Shown: piece after piece, positions 1-8,790 of the stretch
How the letters are laid out: each line of letters starts with the position of its first letter
Numbering within the stretch: position 1 is the stretch's first letter
Assembly (NCBI RefSeq): GCF_038443385.1
Contig: NZ_CP151726.1
Span: 6,200,001 to 6,264,000, forward strand
Source of the DNA: Stieleria varia
GTDB taxonomy: Bacteria > Planctomycetota > Planctomycetia > Pirellulales > Pirellulaceae
Reading direction: 5' to 3'
Length of the DNA: 64,000 nt
The notes under the pieces: model-generated
Database searches by the model: none
What the model was told of the DNA's origin: nothing
Seen by the model: only the letters and a program-made list of their open reading frames with translations
Translations under genes and position numbers: made by a program

Positions 1-909
1 GACGGGCACCATCGCATTGACGCTTTCCAGAATTCTCGCGCGGTGGTAATGCGTCCACAGCACGCGACCGTCCGTTGGGTCCAGAGCCAAAAGATGGTCG
101 CGAGCAAAGTACAGCACAACCGTTTTGCCATCGATTTGCATCGTTCGTGGACTACTGTAACTCGACAAGTCGCCACCGCTGGCCCAAAGTTGCTTTCCGT
201 TGTTGCGGTCAAAGGCCACGAGGGCCGATCCGGCCGGTGAAACTCGGTCCAAACGTCCCGGCGCAATACTCGCGTCTTCTGGTGGACTACCACCGACCGG
301 CACAATCAACGAGTCGCCGACGACAAGCGGCGAGCTGCCGACACCGAAAAAGTTTTGAACGACACTGAACCTTTTGTTCGTATCCACGCTCCATACCGTT
401 TCACCGTCCGAGATTTTCCGACAGCACAAAATCCCCGTCACCCCAAACGTATAAACGTGTTCGCCCGCGAGCGTTGGGGTGCTTCGGGGACCGGCTTCGT
501 ATCCCAGCATGTCTCGGTATTGAAACGGCGTCGAGGATTGCCAAAGGGTTTCGCCGGTATCCAAGTCGACGCAGCGGAGGCGTTCGACGGTTTCTCCCGA
601 TTGAACATCAGCGTCAAATTGGTAATACCGATTGTCAGCGGCGGCCCCCATCCCGTAGCCTTCACCCACCGGCAGCGACCATAGAAATTCCGGCGTCTGG
701 CTCCAATCATACTGTAGCCCGCCGGTCACGGCCGCATTGTCAAAATTGGCCCCCAAGAATCGAGGCCATGAGAGCTGCTGCGTGGGCTCCTCGGCGAATG
801 CAGCAGGGGTAATCCCCGATACCGGGGACAACGCCAACCACAGCCAAATCGTGCTCGAAAACAAGAGAACCGGGCGTAATGAACTGAATGTGAAAGGATT
901 CTGGGGCAT
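1..909 (-). CDS. PQQ-binding-like beta-propeller repeat protein, exported (C-terminus beyond the window)
   Basis: The minus strand is open from an ATG at 909 to the left edge (303 codons, no stop), so the C-terminus is missing. The first ~45 residues look like a Sec signal: a short polar start, a hydrophobic stretch rich in L, W, V and S, then Ala-Phe-Ala before Glu-Glu. The rest has recurring blades of the type 'LDTGETLWQSS', 'SDGETVWSVD', 'NNGKQLWASGG' and 'DPTDGRVLWTHY', the repeat of PQQ/WD40-like beta-propellers (BamB-like fold). Such proteins are common in planctomycetes, outside the cytoplasm, often with unknown ligand. It is divergent from the release-factor-like gene, separated by about 160 bp. 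The family is clear, the substrate is not. Confidence 0.85.
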   Translation of the reverse strand, partial: MPQNPFTFSSLRPVLLFSSTIWLWLALSPVSGITPAAFAEEPTQQLSWPRFLGANFDNAAVTGGLQYDWSQTPEFLWSLPVGEGYGMGAAADNRYYQFDADVQSGETVERLRCVDLDTGETLWQSSTPFQYRDMLGYEAGPRSTPTLAGEHVYTFGVTGILCCRKISDGETVWSVDTNKRFSVVQNFFGVGSSPLVVGDSLIVPVGGSPPEDASIAPGRLDRVSPAGSALVAFDRNNGKQLWASGGDLSSYSSPRTMQIDGKTVVLYFARDHLLALDPTDGRVLWTHYHRARILESVNAMVPV

Positions 910-1071
910 GATCTCTGATAATGTGAACAACGGATTCCGCGACGCCGGCGTACGGTTTCTGTTGACTTGGTCTCCGCACACCAGTTGACCCCATGAATGT
1001 AACGCAACTTGGCCGACCACGTGATCCGTGGCCGTCCCTGCCCTTTGAAAGTGATCCACTGAGCCGATCCC

Positions 1072-1503
1072 ATGTCTGACCTACGCGTCAATGCACGACT
1101 GACGATCCCTGAGCGTGAAATCACGCTTTCTGCCGTCCGCAGTAGCGGTCCAGGAGGGCAAAACGTCAACAAAGTGAATTCAAAGGTGACGCTTCGCTGG
1201 TCGCCGGCGAACTGTGAATCCCTCAGCGGACCTTGGCGAGATCGGTTCGTCACCCGATTCGCGAACCGAATCAATCGCGAAGGCGAGCTGGTGCTGCACA
1301 GTGACAAGTATCGAGACCAACCGCGGAACATGGCGGACGTTCGCCAGAAGCTGGTCGAGATGTTGCTGGAGTGCCAGGCACCACCCAAATCCAGAAAACC
1401 CACCCGGCCGACTTTGGGGTCCAAGCGTCGAAAACGAGATGCGAAAGAGAAGCAATCGCAAAAGAAGCAAGCCCGCCGCACGGACTTCCGCCGAGACGGT
1501 TGA
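1072..1503 (+). CDS. arfB: ArfB/YaeJ-type peptidyl-tRNA hydrolase (class I release-factor-like)
   Basis: This 143-residue protein has the catalytic GGQ loop at residues 28-30 inside 'SSGPGGQNVNKVNSKV', followed by a lysine/arginine-rich tail from about residue 110. That is the layout of ArfB (YaeJ), which has a release-factor domain 3 but no codon-recognition domains and places its basic tail in the empty mRNA channel of stalled ribosomes to hydrolyse peptidyl-tRNA. The length (about 140) matches the family. Full release factors are about 350 residues, so this is not RF1 or RF2. The start is an ATG with no good alternative. Confidence 0.9.
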   Translation: MSDLRVNARLTIPEREITLSAVRSSGPGGQNVNKVNSKVTLRWSPANCESLSGPWRDRFVTRFANRINREGELVLHSDKYRDQPRNMADVRQKLVEMLLECQAPPKSRKPTRPTLGSKRRKRDAKEKQSQKKQARRTDFRRDG

Positions 1504-1703
1504 CTCCTCAATCAGCCCCTCAGCTTGCCCGACAGCGATCCACTAATCGGACCAATCAGTCCATTCGTTGAATCCAGACCAAAAACCGTTTCAGGTTGAT
1601 CACACTCTTGGTTGCCTGTCGTTGTGGTTGAGCAAAGTTTCAGGCGACGTGAAGACCAGCGTCTCATGTCTGTCCAGCAACGCAATCGATTTGGCCGACC
1701 CAA

Positions 1704-2849
1704 ATGTCACTCACCACCGAGCTAATCAGCGATTCATCACAGCTTGATAAGGCGACGATTGATTGTTGGAACTCGCTTGCCGCCAACCCCTTGCAACGTT
1801 GGGAATGGCTCGGCAGTTGGTGGCACGCCTATCAAGGCCAACACACCCTGTACGTCCTGCTGGTCAAACGCGGAGACGAGATCGTTGGAATAGCTCCCTG
1901 GTGCATGGAAAACCGTATCAGCACCGGACGAACGGTCGTGTTTTTGGGTTCGGGCAAAGCCTGCACGGACCACCTGTCACTGCTGTGTCGCCCTGGCGAT
2001 ATCGAGCCCGTCTGCAACGCTCTTGCTCAGTGGCTCAACGAAACCGCCCTCGGGGAGTCCATCAAAATGCCGCGTGAACTGACTTGGGATGCGATCGAAT
2101 TGATCGGCGGTGACGAATCCGACGAGCGACTGAATGTCTTTGCCAATCAGATCGAGCGAACCGGGCTAACCGTCAAACGCACTGCTGGTGACGGTTGCTA
2201 CGTCATCGACCTCCCCGAGCAGTGGGAGCAGTATGTTGCGCAAAGATCCAAGAGTGGACGCCGAGAACTTCGCCAGTCGATCAAGAACGTAGACGACGGC
2301 ACGGTAGTCATTCATACCGTCCAAAACGAAGCAGAGCTTGAGCAGTACTGGGATGACTTCGTCGACCTCCATCAACGTCGACGACACGCATCGGGAACGA
2401 CGGGATGCTTTGATCACCCGCCGTTCGATCAATTCATTCGACGCGCCGCCTCGGAAATGCTGAAGTCTGGGATGCTGAGAATGGCCGTCGCCATACATGA
2501 CGACACCCCCATCGCAGCAATGTTTGCCATCACGGATGCTGAATCATTGTACTTCTATCAGTCCGGAATGAATCCCGACGAAGCCAAACTGCGTCCCGGC
2601 AGCACGCTGTTCTGCGAGGGTATTCGAAACAGTATCAACGAAGGACGCGTGCGCTTTGACATGATGCGTGGTGACGAAAGCTACAAATTGCGATGGCGCG
2701 CTCAACTGCACCCCTCTCAAGAAATTCGCATCTGTAGTCCGCGTGCTTCCGCTCAGATCCGCAATCAAGTCTACTCCATCGGAATCTCGTTCAAGAACCT
2801 GATCAAGTCCGGACTTGCTACGTTTCAACCGTCCGGAGAGTTGCCTTGA
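1704..2849 (+). CDS. GNAT-family acetyltransferase, CelD/FemAB-like
   Basis: A 381-residue soluble protein. The second half, with 'VAIHDDTPIAAMFAITDAES' and 'YQSGMNPDEAKLRPGSTLF' followed by 'FDMMRGDESYKLRW', matches the pattern of the Acetyltransf_6 (CelD-like) domain found in cellulose and exopolysaccharide loci. The first part resembles the N-terminal GNAT lobe of the same proteins ('WEWLGSWWHAY'). Its stop overlaps the TTG start of the polysaccharide deacetylase by 4 bp, which argues for translational coupling and a shared role in acylating and deacetylating an envelope or extracellular polysaccharide. The exact substrate cannot be told from sequence. Confidence 0.8.
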   Translation: MSLTTELISDSSQLDKATIDCWNSLAANPLQRWEWLGSWWHAYQGQHTLYVLLVKRGDEIVGIAPWCMENRISTGRTVVFLGSGKACTDHLSLLCRPGDIEPVCNALAQWLNETALGESIKMPRELTWDAIELIGGDESDERLNVFANQIERTGLTVKRTAGDGCYVIDLPEQWEQYVAQRSKSGRRELRQSIKNVDDGTVVIHTVQNEAELEQYWDDFVDLHQRRRHASGTTGCFDHPPFDQFIRRAASEMLKSGMLRMAVAIHDDTPIAAMFAITDAESLYFYQSGMNPDEAKLRPGSTLFCEGIRNSINEGRVRFDMMRGDESYKLRWRAQLHPSQEIRICSPRASAQIRNQVYSIGISFKNLIKSGLATFQPSGELP

Positions 2850-3772
2850 GCAGGCTCAGTAGTAGCTGCCGCAAGCTCGCTCTGCGAGCCTACTACCACG
2901 GAACCGCTCCGTTCAGGTCGCGAATGCGCGATCGACTGGCCGCGGAAGGTCGCGTACCCGTTTGCGTGCTGTTCTATCATCGGGTCGCCGACACACATCC
3001 GAACTCTTGGTCGATGACCAATGCTCAGTTCAAACAGCAGATTCATTGGCTGCAGAAGCATGCTGAAATTGTTCCCCTGTCCGAAGTACAGCGTCGAATA
3101 GAAAGCGGCCACAATGATCGCATCGCCGTCGCGATCACTTTTGACGACGGATACGCCGACAATTGCGATCAAGCCATCCCGTATCTGATCGAGAATAAGA
3201 TTCCAGCGACTTACTTCGTAACGCACGATTCGGTGGTCAACCAGCGATCGTTTCCCCAAGACATTGCGGAAGGAATCCCGCTGAGGCCGAACACGCTCGA
3301 TCAGATTCGCGAAATGGCAGGAAGCGGGATCGAAATTGGCGCCCACACACGCACTCATTGCAACGTTGCCGCAATCACCGATCCGGCCGTCTTGGTCGAT
3401 GAAATCGTGACCGCCAGCCGAGAATTGAGCGACCTGATTGGACAGCCGATCAAGTACTTTGCGTTCCCCTACGGCACGCCGAACACCATGTCCGCCGAGG
3501 CGGTACGACTGGCCAAGCAAGCCGGCATGCAGGGCGTCTGTTCCGCGTTTGGTGCTTACAACTGGCCCGGGCAAGATCCGTATCACATCCGCAGAATCCA
3601 CGGCGACCCGCAGTTCATTCGTCTCAAGAATTGGTTGACCCTGGACCGCCGTAAATTCTCAGTCGGTGTCGACTTTCAATTTACCCCAACCGATCTATCA
3701 CTGCCGCCAGTCATCGCACCCATCACAACCGCCCCCGGCACGATCACTCCTGCGGCGGGATCGCTGAGCTGA
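2846..3772 (+). CDS. Polysaccharide deacetylase (NodB homology, carbohydrate esterase 4)
   Basis: 308 residues. NodB motif 1 is FDDG at 99-102 (metal-binding and catalytic Asp) and motif 2 is H167-x3-H171 in 'GAHTRTH', the pair that holds the divalent metal. 'CVLFYHRV' near residue 40 is typical of the family. The start is a TTG in a TTGA overlap with the preceding acetyltransferase. No clear signal peptide is visible, so it may work in the cytoplasm or be attached otherwise. The last ~13 codons lie in a 42-bp sequence repeated at 5300-5341, so this C-terminus is also the ancestral 3' end of the converging efflux gene (see findings). Confidence 0.85.
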   Translation: MSRLSSSCRKLALRAYYHGTAPFRSRMRDRLAAEGRVPVCVLFYHRVADTHPNSWSMTNAQFKQQIHWLQKHAEIVPLSEVQRRIESGHNDRIAVAITFDDGYADNCDQAIPYLIENKIPATYFVTHDSVVNQRSFPQDIAEGIPLRPNTLDQIREMAGSGIEIGAHTRTHCNVAAITDPAVLVDEIVTASRELSDLIGQPIKYFAFPYGTPNTMSAEAVRLAKQAGMQGVCSAFGAYNWPGQDPYHIRRIHGDPQFIRLKNWLTLDRRKFSVGVDFQFTPTDLSLPPVIAPITTAPGTITPAAGSLS

Positions 3773-3775
3773 CCG
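3734..3775. repeat. Left copy of a 42-bp direct repeat flanking a 1.5 kb island
   Basis: The sequence starting cccggca and ending gagctgaccg is repeated at 5300-5341 with 39 of 42 bases identical (differences at two adjacent central-left positions and one later). This copy contains the end and stop codon of the deacetylase gene. On the other strand it reads VSSAIPPQE-stop, the same ending as the TolC-like protein at the other copy. Confidence 0.85.
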
Positions 3776-4071
3776 TGCCCAACCCGCGATAGGGGGATTC
3801 GCCAGAATTCCCTGCACGCTTTCTGTTCTCCACTCCGGCGTCCCGACCTACTTGAAATCGAGCAGACATCTCGGCGACAGCCCTCGTTTCCACCTCTGAC
3901 AGCCACGGCGAGAAAATGCCTGCAAACAAAAATGAGAGTTGGTAAGAAAACCTATCGCCACTACTCACCTCTGAGTTCACCGCGGACGAGACCAACCGAG
4001 CGAATGCGGGGTCGGAGTGCGTTGCCTAGACTCTATACCGCAAACATCTGGCAAAAGCCGGGCAGGATCAA
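3776..4071. other. Intergenic, left part of the island
   Basis: About 300 bp with no convincing gene. It includes a 19-bp motif, gggattcgccagaattccc, at 3793-3811 that recurs in reverse orientation at 23674-23692, so it is probably part of a dispersed intergenic repeat. Confidence 0.5.
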
Positions 4072-4920
4072 TTAACGTAAATAGAAACCATCTACCTGCA
4101 ACGGAGCATCAGTGGTGTGAAGATGTAATTCGTGCAACAGCTTCATCCCAACCTTTTCCGACCATTTGTCGGTTGGACTTGTGGGAAGTTCCAAAGGCAC
4201 CAAGCCGATGCTCGCCTCACGATCGCCCGGCGTAAACAACCATCCGAGTCCGTCCGCACGTGGAGTCATTTCCGCCAGTCGTTTGGGAGAGAACGCCTGC
4301 TTCACTCGCGCAACTTCTTGCCGCAGGTCAGTGACTGAGCCTAATTCATGAGGACGCCGTATGCCCAATACCTCGCAGAGCAAAATAACCCGAAGACTGT
4401 CATAGTGAAAAAATCTTGTCGTGATTGGTTCGGATTCAAGAGAAGTATGCGACTCGATATCGTCAATCACTGCTTGAATGCATTGCCCCTGACCTGGCAA
4501 TGTTCTTGAGTCAACGACAAACATGCGACTCCACATGACAAAAGCGAGATAGCGTCTCATAAACGTCGCATCCTTCATGCATGCATGAAGGATTGACTTC
4601 GACATTGATTCCGCAGAAATTGAATTGCGGATGTCCGAAGCACGAATGTATTGCGGAAGAACTAGTCCTTCAGTGGCAACAATAGATGCCAAGAATGCGT
4701 ACTCATCGCTTGGTCGAGATAACGCTAGAACCGGAAGTGCATGGTCGATACGCTCACTCAGTTTGAGCCTCTGCAGTGAAGCGTAGGAATCGGCGGAAAT
4801 GAATTGCTCATCTCTCAGATCATCGGCTAGACCTGATACCAACGCGTCCAAGTCCTGAGAACAAGCGATTTGCATCGTTGAACTAGCGATAAACGCAACG
4901 GCTACCATCCCTCGAATCAT
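4072..4920 (-). CDS. Exported protein of unknown function
   Basis: 282 residues with no family I recognise. The N-terminus 'MIRGMVAVAFIASSTMQIACS' is a short basic-then-hydrophobic segment with a possible signal-peptidase site after Ala-Cys-Ser; it could also be a lipoprotein, though the lipobox IAC is weak. The rest is mostly helical in character, with no transmembrane segments and no clear metal or nucleotide motif. It stands alone inside the island bounded by the 42-bp direct repeats, and its codon use looks more AT-rich than its neighbours (many tca, tct, att, aaa). Both points fit acquisition or insertion. Start is an ATG. Confidence 0.7.
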   Translation of the reverse strand: MIRGMVAVAFIASSTMQIACSQDLDALVSGLADDLRDEQFISADSYASLQRLKLSERIDHALPVLALSRPSDEYAFLASIVATEGLVLPQYIRASDIRNSISAESMSKSILHACMKDATFMRRYLAFVMWSRMFVVDSRTLPGQGQCIQAVIDDIESHTSLESEPITTRFFHYDSLRVILLCEVLGIRRPHELGSVTDLRQEVARVKQAFSPKRLAEMTPRADGLGWLFTPGDREASIGLVPLELPTSPTDKWSEKVGMKLLHELHLHTTDAPLQVDGFYLR

Positions 4921-5299
4921 ATCGTAACTCCCGTACCACTCACGAAGTCTCTACGACCGCAGTTTAGCAGTCCTGGAGCCTGGGGTCAGCCTCTTTCTCA
5001 GAGATTCTGCCATGAGTCGAGGGACTTGAGTGCGTCGATGTACGCTACTCCGAGATCACTGTTCCATGCCAAACCCGCAGAGTCAACTCATTGAGCAACC
5101 TAGTTGTCGCGCGGTGATGCCGTTTTACGAAGCACGGTGAAAAACCGACGGTGGTTTCGATGGGTTGGTTTCAGCATGGAGTTCCAGAAAACGACCTTGC
5201 AATCCGGAAACTTCTTGAGCGATGGGCGGAAGATCAGCATAAGACCCGCGTCTTGAGGGGCGATGAACACCTGCAAACATCTAGGGACAGAGCCCCCTG
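4921..5299. other. Intergenic, right part of the island
   Basis: About 380 bp upstream of the orphan gene, presumably holding its promoter. A short open frame on the plus strand (5151-5411) runs antisense into the TolC-like gene and has no family features, so I do not call it. Confidence 0.5.
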
Positions 5300-5341
5300 C
5301 CCGGCATCATCACTCCTGCGGCGGGATCGCCGAGCTGACCG
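5300..5341. repeat. Right copy of the 42-bp direct repeat
   Basis: Partner of 3734-3775 (39/42 identical, same orientation, 1566 bp apart). It contains the stop codon and last nine codons of the TolC-like gene on the minus strand. Confidence 0.85.
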
Positions 5342-7124
5342 GCCATCCAAGAGCCCACTGCAGTTGGAACTGCGATTGATTGTGGTCCACGACCGCTTGC
5401 AAGTAATTTAACCGTGATCGTTCCAATGCCTGAACCGACAGCAAGGCTTCCAGCGGTAACCCTTGACCGTCTTTGATTCGCTCTAAGTTGCGTCGATGAG
5501 AATCTTCCGCCGACTGGATGCCTTGCTGGGCGATCTGTATCCGTTGTTCACGTAGTTGCACCAACTTGTACGCCTCCGTCACTTCCCTCGCCACGCTGTC
5601 CATCACCCTCAGCTTCTCGAACTTAGCTTGCTGGACACGCGACGAAGCGATTCTTCGCGCGGCGTTCTCGCCCATGCCGAGATTGCGAATCTCCCAGGAC
5701 ATCATCGCGTCCAAATCATAACGACCGTCGACGTCGTCGAGCTGAGTCCCCAAGCCTCCGCCAAAGCCGCCCGTGCTGAAGCCGAGCACGACGCTGGGAA
5801 CCAACGGAGCGAACTTCTCTCGTCGAAACGCTTCACAGGCCGCAGCCACCAATGCCTGCGATTCTTTCAACTCCGGTCGAGTGACCAATGCCGTTGCCAC
5901 AAGACTGGACTTGTCGGTCTCCAACGCAACCATTCCGATCGGGATCGCTGCGACATCCAAAGGAACGATTTCGAAATCACCGTCCAAGCTGAGCGACTCG
6001 GCCAACCGCGCTGACGCAACCGCGGCACGCTCACGCGATTCCATCATCCGCGTGTCGAGCAAGGCGACCTCGGTCCGCATTCGCTCCGCGTCCGCCCGCA
6101 AACCCTCGCCTGCTTCGGCGAAGTCCTGGGTCAACTCACGCAACTGCTCGGTCCGGGAGCGAGATTCTTGCAGGATGCTGATCTCCTGGTGGGCGGCAAC
6201 CAAGCTGGTGTAGTCTTGCGCAACACGCAGCAGTTGAGTGTTGATCACGCCTCTAGCTGCATGGCTTCTCGCCCAAGCCGTTGTGCGGAGTGCTTGGGGT
6301 TGAAAGATCGCATCGGCAAGGTGAAACCTGGCCACGATCCCCGGACGTGGCGTCGTCCCCGCGCCTGTCGCGCCAGCGCCGAGTCCATACTGAAAAGAGT
6401 TCCGATTGACATCGACGATTCGACCATCGCTGGCTTGATAGTTTCCATCATGTTTGTGAAAGCTGAACCCGGTTTGGATGGACGGCAACCACATCACACG
6501 TGCTTGGTCCAGCCGCGCGTAGGCCTCTTGCACACGCCACTGAGCGAGACCGACTGCGGGGTGGTCACTGCCGACCATCGCTAAAGCCGACGGCAGATTC
6601 AGATCGATCGTTTCCGGAGCCAATGGCATCGCAGCGTGCGGCATGTCGACTTCGGCCATCGGTCCATCCGCCAACAGCTGCGAAAGGCTGCTTTCACCCG
6701 ACGGATCCACCAGTTCCAACGGATCCTCTTGATAGGACGCCAGCTTGCCGAGCAACGGTTGAGGCTCTGAGGATTCGGTCTGCTCGGTCAGTTGAACGGT
6801 GTAGCTACGTCCGTTGATCGATAAAACACCACTGGCAGGCTCGTTTCTTGGGTCGTCCGTTGCCTTCGACACGTCCGTTTTGGAAGGCAGTCGATAGCCG
6901 ACAGGCCGAACCTCAGCGTCTCGAGAAACGACGCTCGGGCGCGAAGCACTGGGCGCTGATGCAACGCGAGGCTCCACCACCGCCGACGATGTCGCGGGTT
7001 CAGCCGGTGGAGCGGGGGCGGTGGTCGGCGCGGAATGAGCGTCCGACGAGTGCGTTACCGAACGAGGAGTGCCCGCGCATCCGATGCATCCGAGCAAACC
7101 GATCAGCAAAATCCTGTGGGGCAT
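5310..7124 (-). CDS. TolC-family outer-membrane efflux lipoprotein
   Basis: 604 residues. The N-terminus 'MPHRILLIGLLGCIGCAG' is a lipoprotein signal with lipobox IGC followed by Ala. A Pro/Ala/Ser-rich linker extends to about residue 170, then a long helical domain with heptad character covers the OEP repeats: 'LAQWRVQEAYARLDQARVMWLPSIQ', and later 'SAEDSHRRNLERIKDGQGL..EALLSVQALERSRLNYLQAV' near the end, typical of TolC/CusC coiled hairpins. It exports substrates through the outer membrane together with an RND pump. It is divergent from the adaptor-permease pair, which fits a tripartite set. The linker makes it longer than typical TolC (about 450-500). Confidence 0.88.
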   Translation of the reverse strand: MPHRILLIGLLGCIGCAGTPRSVTHSSDAHSAPTTAPAPPAEPATSSAVVEPRVASAPSASRPSVVSRDAEVRPVGYRLPSKTDVSKATDDPRNEPASGVLSINGRSYTVQLTEQTESSEPQPLLGKLASYQEDPLELVDPSGESSLSQLLADGPMAEVDMPHAAMPLAPETIDLNLPSALAMVGSDHPAVGLAQWRVQEAYARLDQARVMWLPSIQTGFSFHKHDGNYQASDGRIVDVNRNSFQYGLGAGATGAGTTPRPGIVARFHLADAIFQPQALRTTAWARSHAARGVINTQLLRVAQDYTSLVAAHQEISILQESRSRTEQLRELTQDFAEAGEGLRADAERMRTEVALLDTRMMESRERAAVASARLAESLSLDGDFEIVPLDVAAIPIGMVALETDKSSLVATALVTRPELKESQALVAAACEAFRREKFAPLVPSVVLGFSTGGFGGGLGTQLDDVDGRYDLDAMMSWEIRNLGMGENAARRIASSRVQQAKFEKLRVMDSVAREVTEAYKLVQLREQRIQIAQQGIQSAEDSHRRNLERIKDGQGLPLEALLSVQALERSRLNYLQAVVDHNQSQFQLQWALGWPVSSAIPPQE

Positions 7125-7151
7125 CCTGCCCTCCTATCTTGCGGTTTTCAT

Positions 7152-7237
7152 GGCCTTACGTGCGTCGCAGCGAACGCACAGGCCCTACCGATCATGCTTC
7201 GGCACCCGTTCGGCCCGGTATTGATGGTACCCGGGCC
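7152..7237. promoter_or_regulatory. Two dyads in the divergent efflux promoter region
   Basis: First dyad: ggcct...gtgcgt at 7152-7165 against acgcac-aggcc at 7174-7184, an 11-base two-part inverted repeat around an 8-bp centre. Second: ggcccggta (7212-7220) against tacccgggcc (7228-7237) around a 7-bp loop. They lie between the start of the TolC-like gene and the adaptor gene. They may be operators for an efflux regulator or hairpins in the leader. No regulator gene is adjacent. Confidence 0.4.
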
Positions 7238-7372
7238 ATTGAAGGGTCAATTCATGCATTCAACCTGTACCGAATGATCCCTATGCCAACTATGCTGCAA
7301 CTGGCAGTCGGCGATTCTCGGCTGCTGGTAATGATTACTCCGCCTCGCATGATTCTGACATCGTTAGAACGT

Positions 7373-8695
7373 ATGAAATACAACCGCCGTCCGTCATCAC
7401 TGGCCCCCCTGTTGGCCTGCTTGGTCGCCGCGTTTTCTGGTTGCGACCAACGACCACCGTCATCCCCGCCACGGACCGTCCAGGCCACTCCCGTGAACAC
7501 CGTGCTGGTGGAGGAACAACAGGTTCGGCGGACCTCCCTGCAACCTGCGACCATCGCCGCCTACTACCAGGCCGAAATCCATGCCAGGGCAACCGGCTAC
7601 ATCTCGGAGGTCAAAGCCGACATTGGGGACTATGTAGCCAAGGATGCCCCATTGGCGATCATCGCGATCCCTGAAATCGATTCTCAACGCGCCGTGTTGT
7701 TGGCGAAAATCAACCGTCTGCAAGCGATGGAAAAGCAAACGCAAGCGGGGGTGGCATTGGCCGACGCACGGGTCAAATCGGTCGAGGCTCGATTGGTCGA
7801 AGCGCGGTCGATGATGGATCAGGCAGCGGCCTCGCTCGCTGCCGCGGAAGCAGAGTTAAGCAGAACGCAAGACCTCGTCCAACGACAGTCGCTGCAAAAT
7901 CGCATGTTGGACGAAGCCCGAATGAAGCGTGACTCGGAAACGGCTCGCAAAAAGGCGATGGACTCGTCGATCGACTCCGCAGCAGCCGAAGTGCTGGTCG
8001 CGAAAGCGCAGAAAGAAGCCGCCGAGGCCGACTTGGTGACCGCGCAAGCAGAAACGTCGATCGCACAAAAAGAACTTGAGCAGCTCGACGTGCTGATCGA
8101 CTTCGCCATCGTCAAAGCCCCATTCGCAGGTTTCATCACACAACGCAACGCCGAACCGGGGGCATTGGTCGGAAACGATGCCAACGATTCAACTTCGCTG
8201 TTCGTGATCAGCCAAATCGACACCGTTCGTGTTCAGTTTCATGTTCCAGAATCGGACGCGCCGCTGGTCAACCAAGGCGACGCGGTAACGTTGACACTGC
8301 CTTCATTCTCCTCCCAAGTTCCCATCCAAACGACCGTCACGCGCGTCGGTCATTCCCTGGACCCGAGCACACGACTCATGCTGGTGGAGTGTGAATTGCT
8401 GAATCCGGAAAACAAACTGCTGCCAGGAATGTTTGGACAGGCAACGGTGGAGCTGTCCAGCGAAGTCGCAGCGAACATGTTGCCGGCCAGAGCGGTTCGT
8501 TTTAGCGAGTCCGGAGACGCCTACGTGTACACCATCGGGGACGATGACGCCGTCTCCGTCATTCCCGTCACAACGGGATTGGACGACGGCAGCTCCATTG
8601 AGATTGTTTCAGGGCTTACCAAAGGACAACGAGTCGTCGACGCCCACCTCAAGCGTTTTCAAGATGGTCAAAAGGTAACGATTCTGAATCGCTGA
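7373..8695 (+). CDS. RND efflux periplasmic adaptor (membrane fusion protein)
   Basis: About 440 residues from the ATG at 7373; the frame is open further upstream but there it overlaps the divergent TolC-like gene. From 7373 the protein begins with a lipoprotein signal ending FSGC (lipobox). A lipoyl-like half motif ('ATGYISEVKADIGDYVAKD') is followed by a very long coiled-coil hairpin of about 130 residues rich in Ala, Glu and Lys, then the second lipoyl half ('IVKAPFAGFITQRNAEPGALV') and beta-barrel and proximal domains. This is the HlyD/AcrA family layout. Ninety-five bp later the permease begins, so the two form one operon. ATGs at 7275 and 7349 are alternative starts; no strong ribosome site decides. 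Confidence 0.9.
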   Translation: MKYNRRPSSLAPLLACLVAAFSGCDQRPPSSPPRTVQATPVNTVLVEEQQVRRTSLQPATIAAYYQAEIHARATGYISEVKADIGDYVAKDAPLAIIAIPEIDSQRAVLLAKINRLQAMEKQTQAGVALADARVKSVEARLVEARSMMDQAAASLAAAEAELSRTQDLVQRQSLQNRMLDEARMKRDSETARKKAMDSSIDSAAAEVLVAKAQKEAAEADLVTAQAETSIAQKELEQLDVLIDFAIVKAPFAGFITQRNAEPGALVGNDANDSTSLFVISQIDTVRVQFHVPESDAPLVNQGDAVTLTLPSFSSQVPIQTTVTRVGHSLDPSTRLMLVECELLNPENKLLPGMFGQATVELSSEVAANMLPARAVRFSESGDAYVYTIGDDDAVSVIPVTTGLDDGSSIEIVSGLTKGQRVVDAHLKRFQDGQKVTILNR

Positions 8696-8790
8696 TCGCG
8701 ACCTTCCCTCTGCCACTGGTCGCTTCAGGAAAACGGCGACCATCTCCCCGAGTTGTCTCAAACAATAACTACCATCGCTTAGGCCTCTTG

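Noticed and set aside
726-1511. 261-residue minus-strand frame over the arfB gene
   Set aside because: Antisense to a gene with a clear GGQ motif; its translation is Arg/Ser/Cys-rich with no domain.
5151-5411. 86-residue plus-strand frame in the island
   Set aside because: Overlaps the TolC-like 3' end in antisense and the direct repeat; no protein features.
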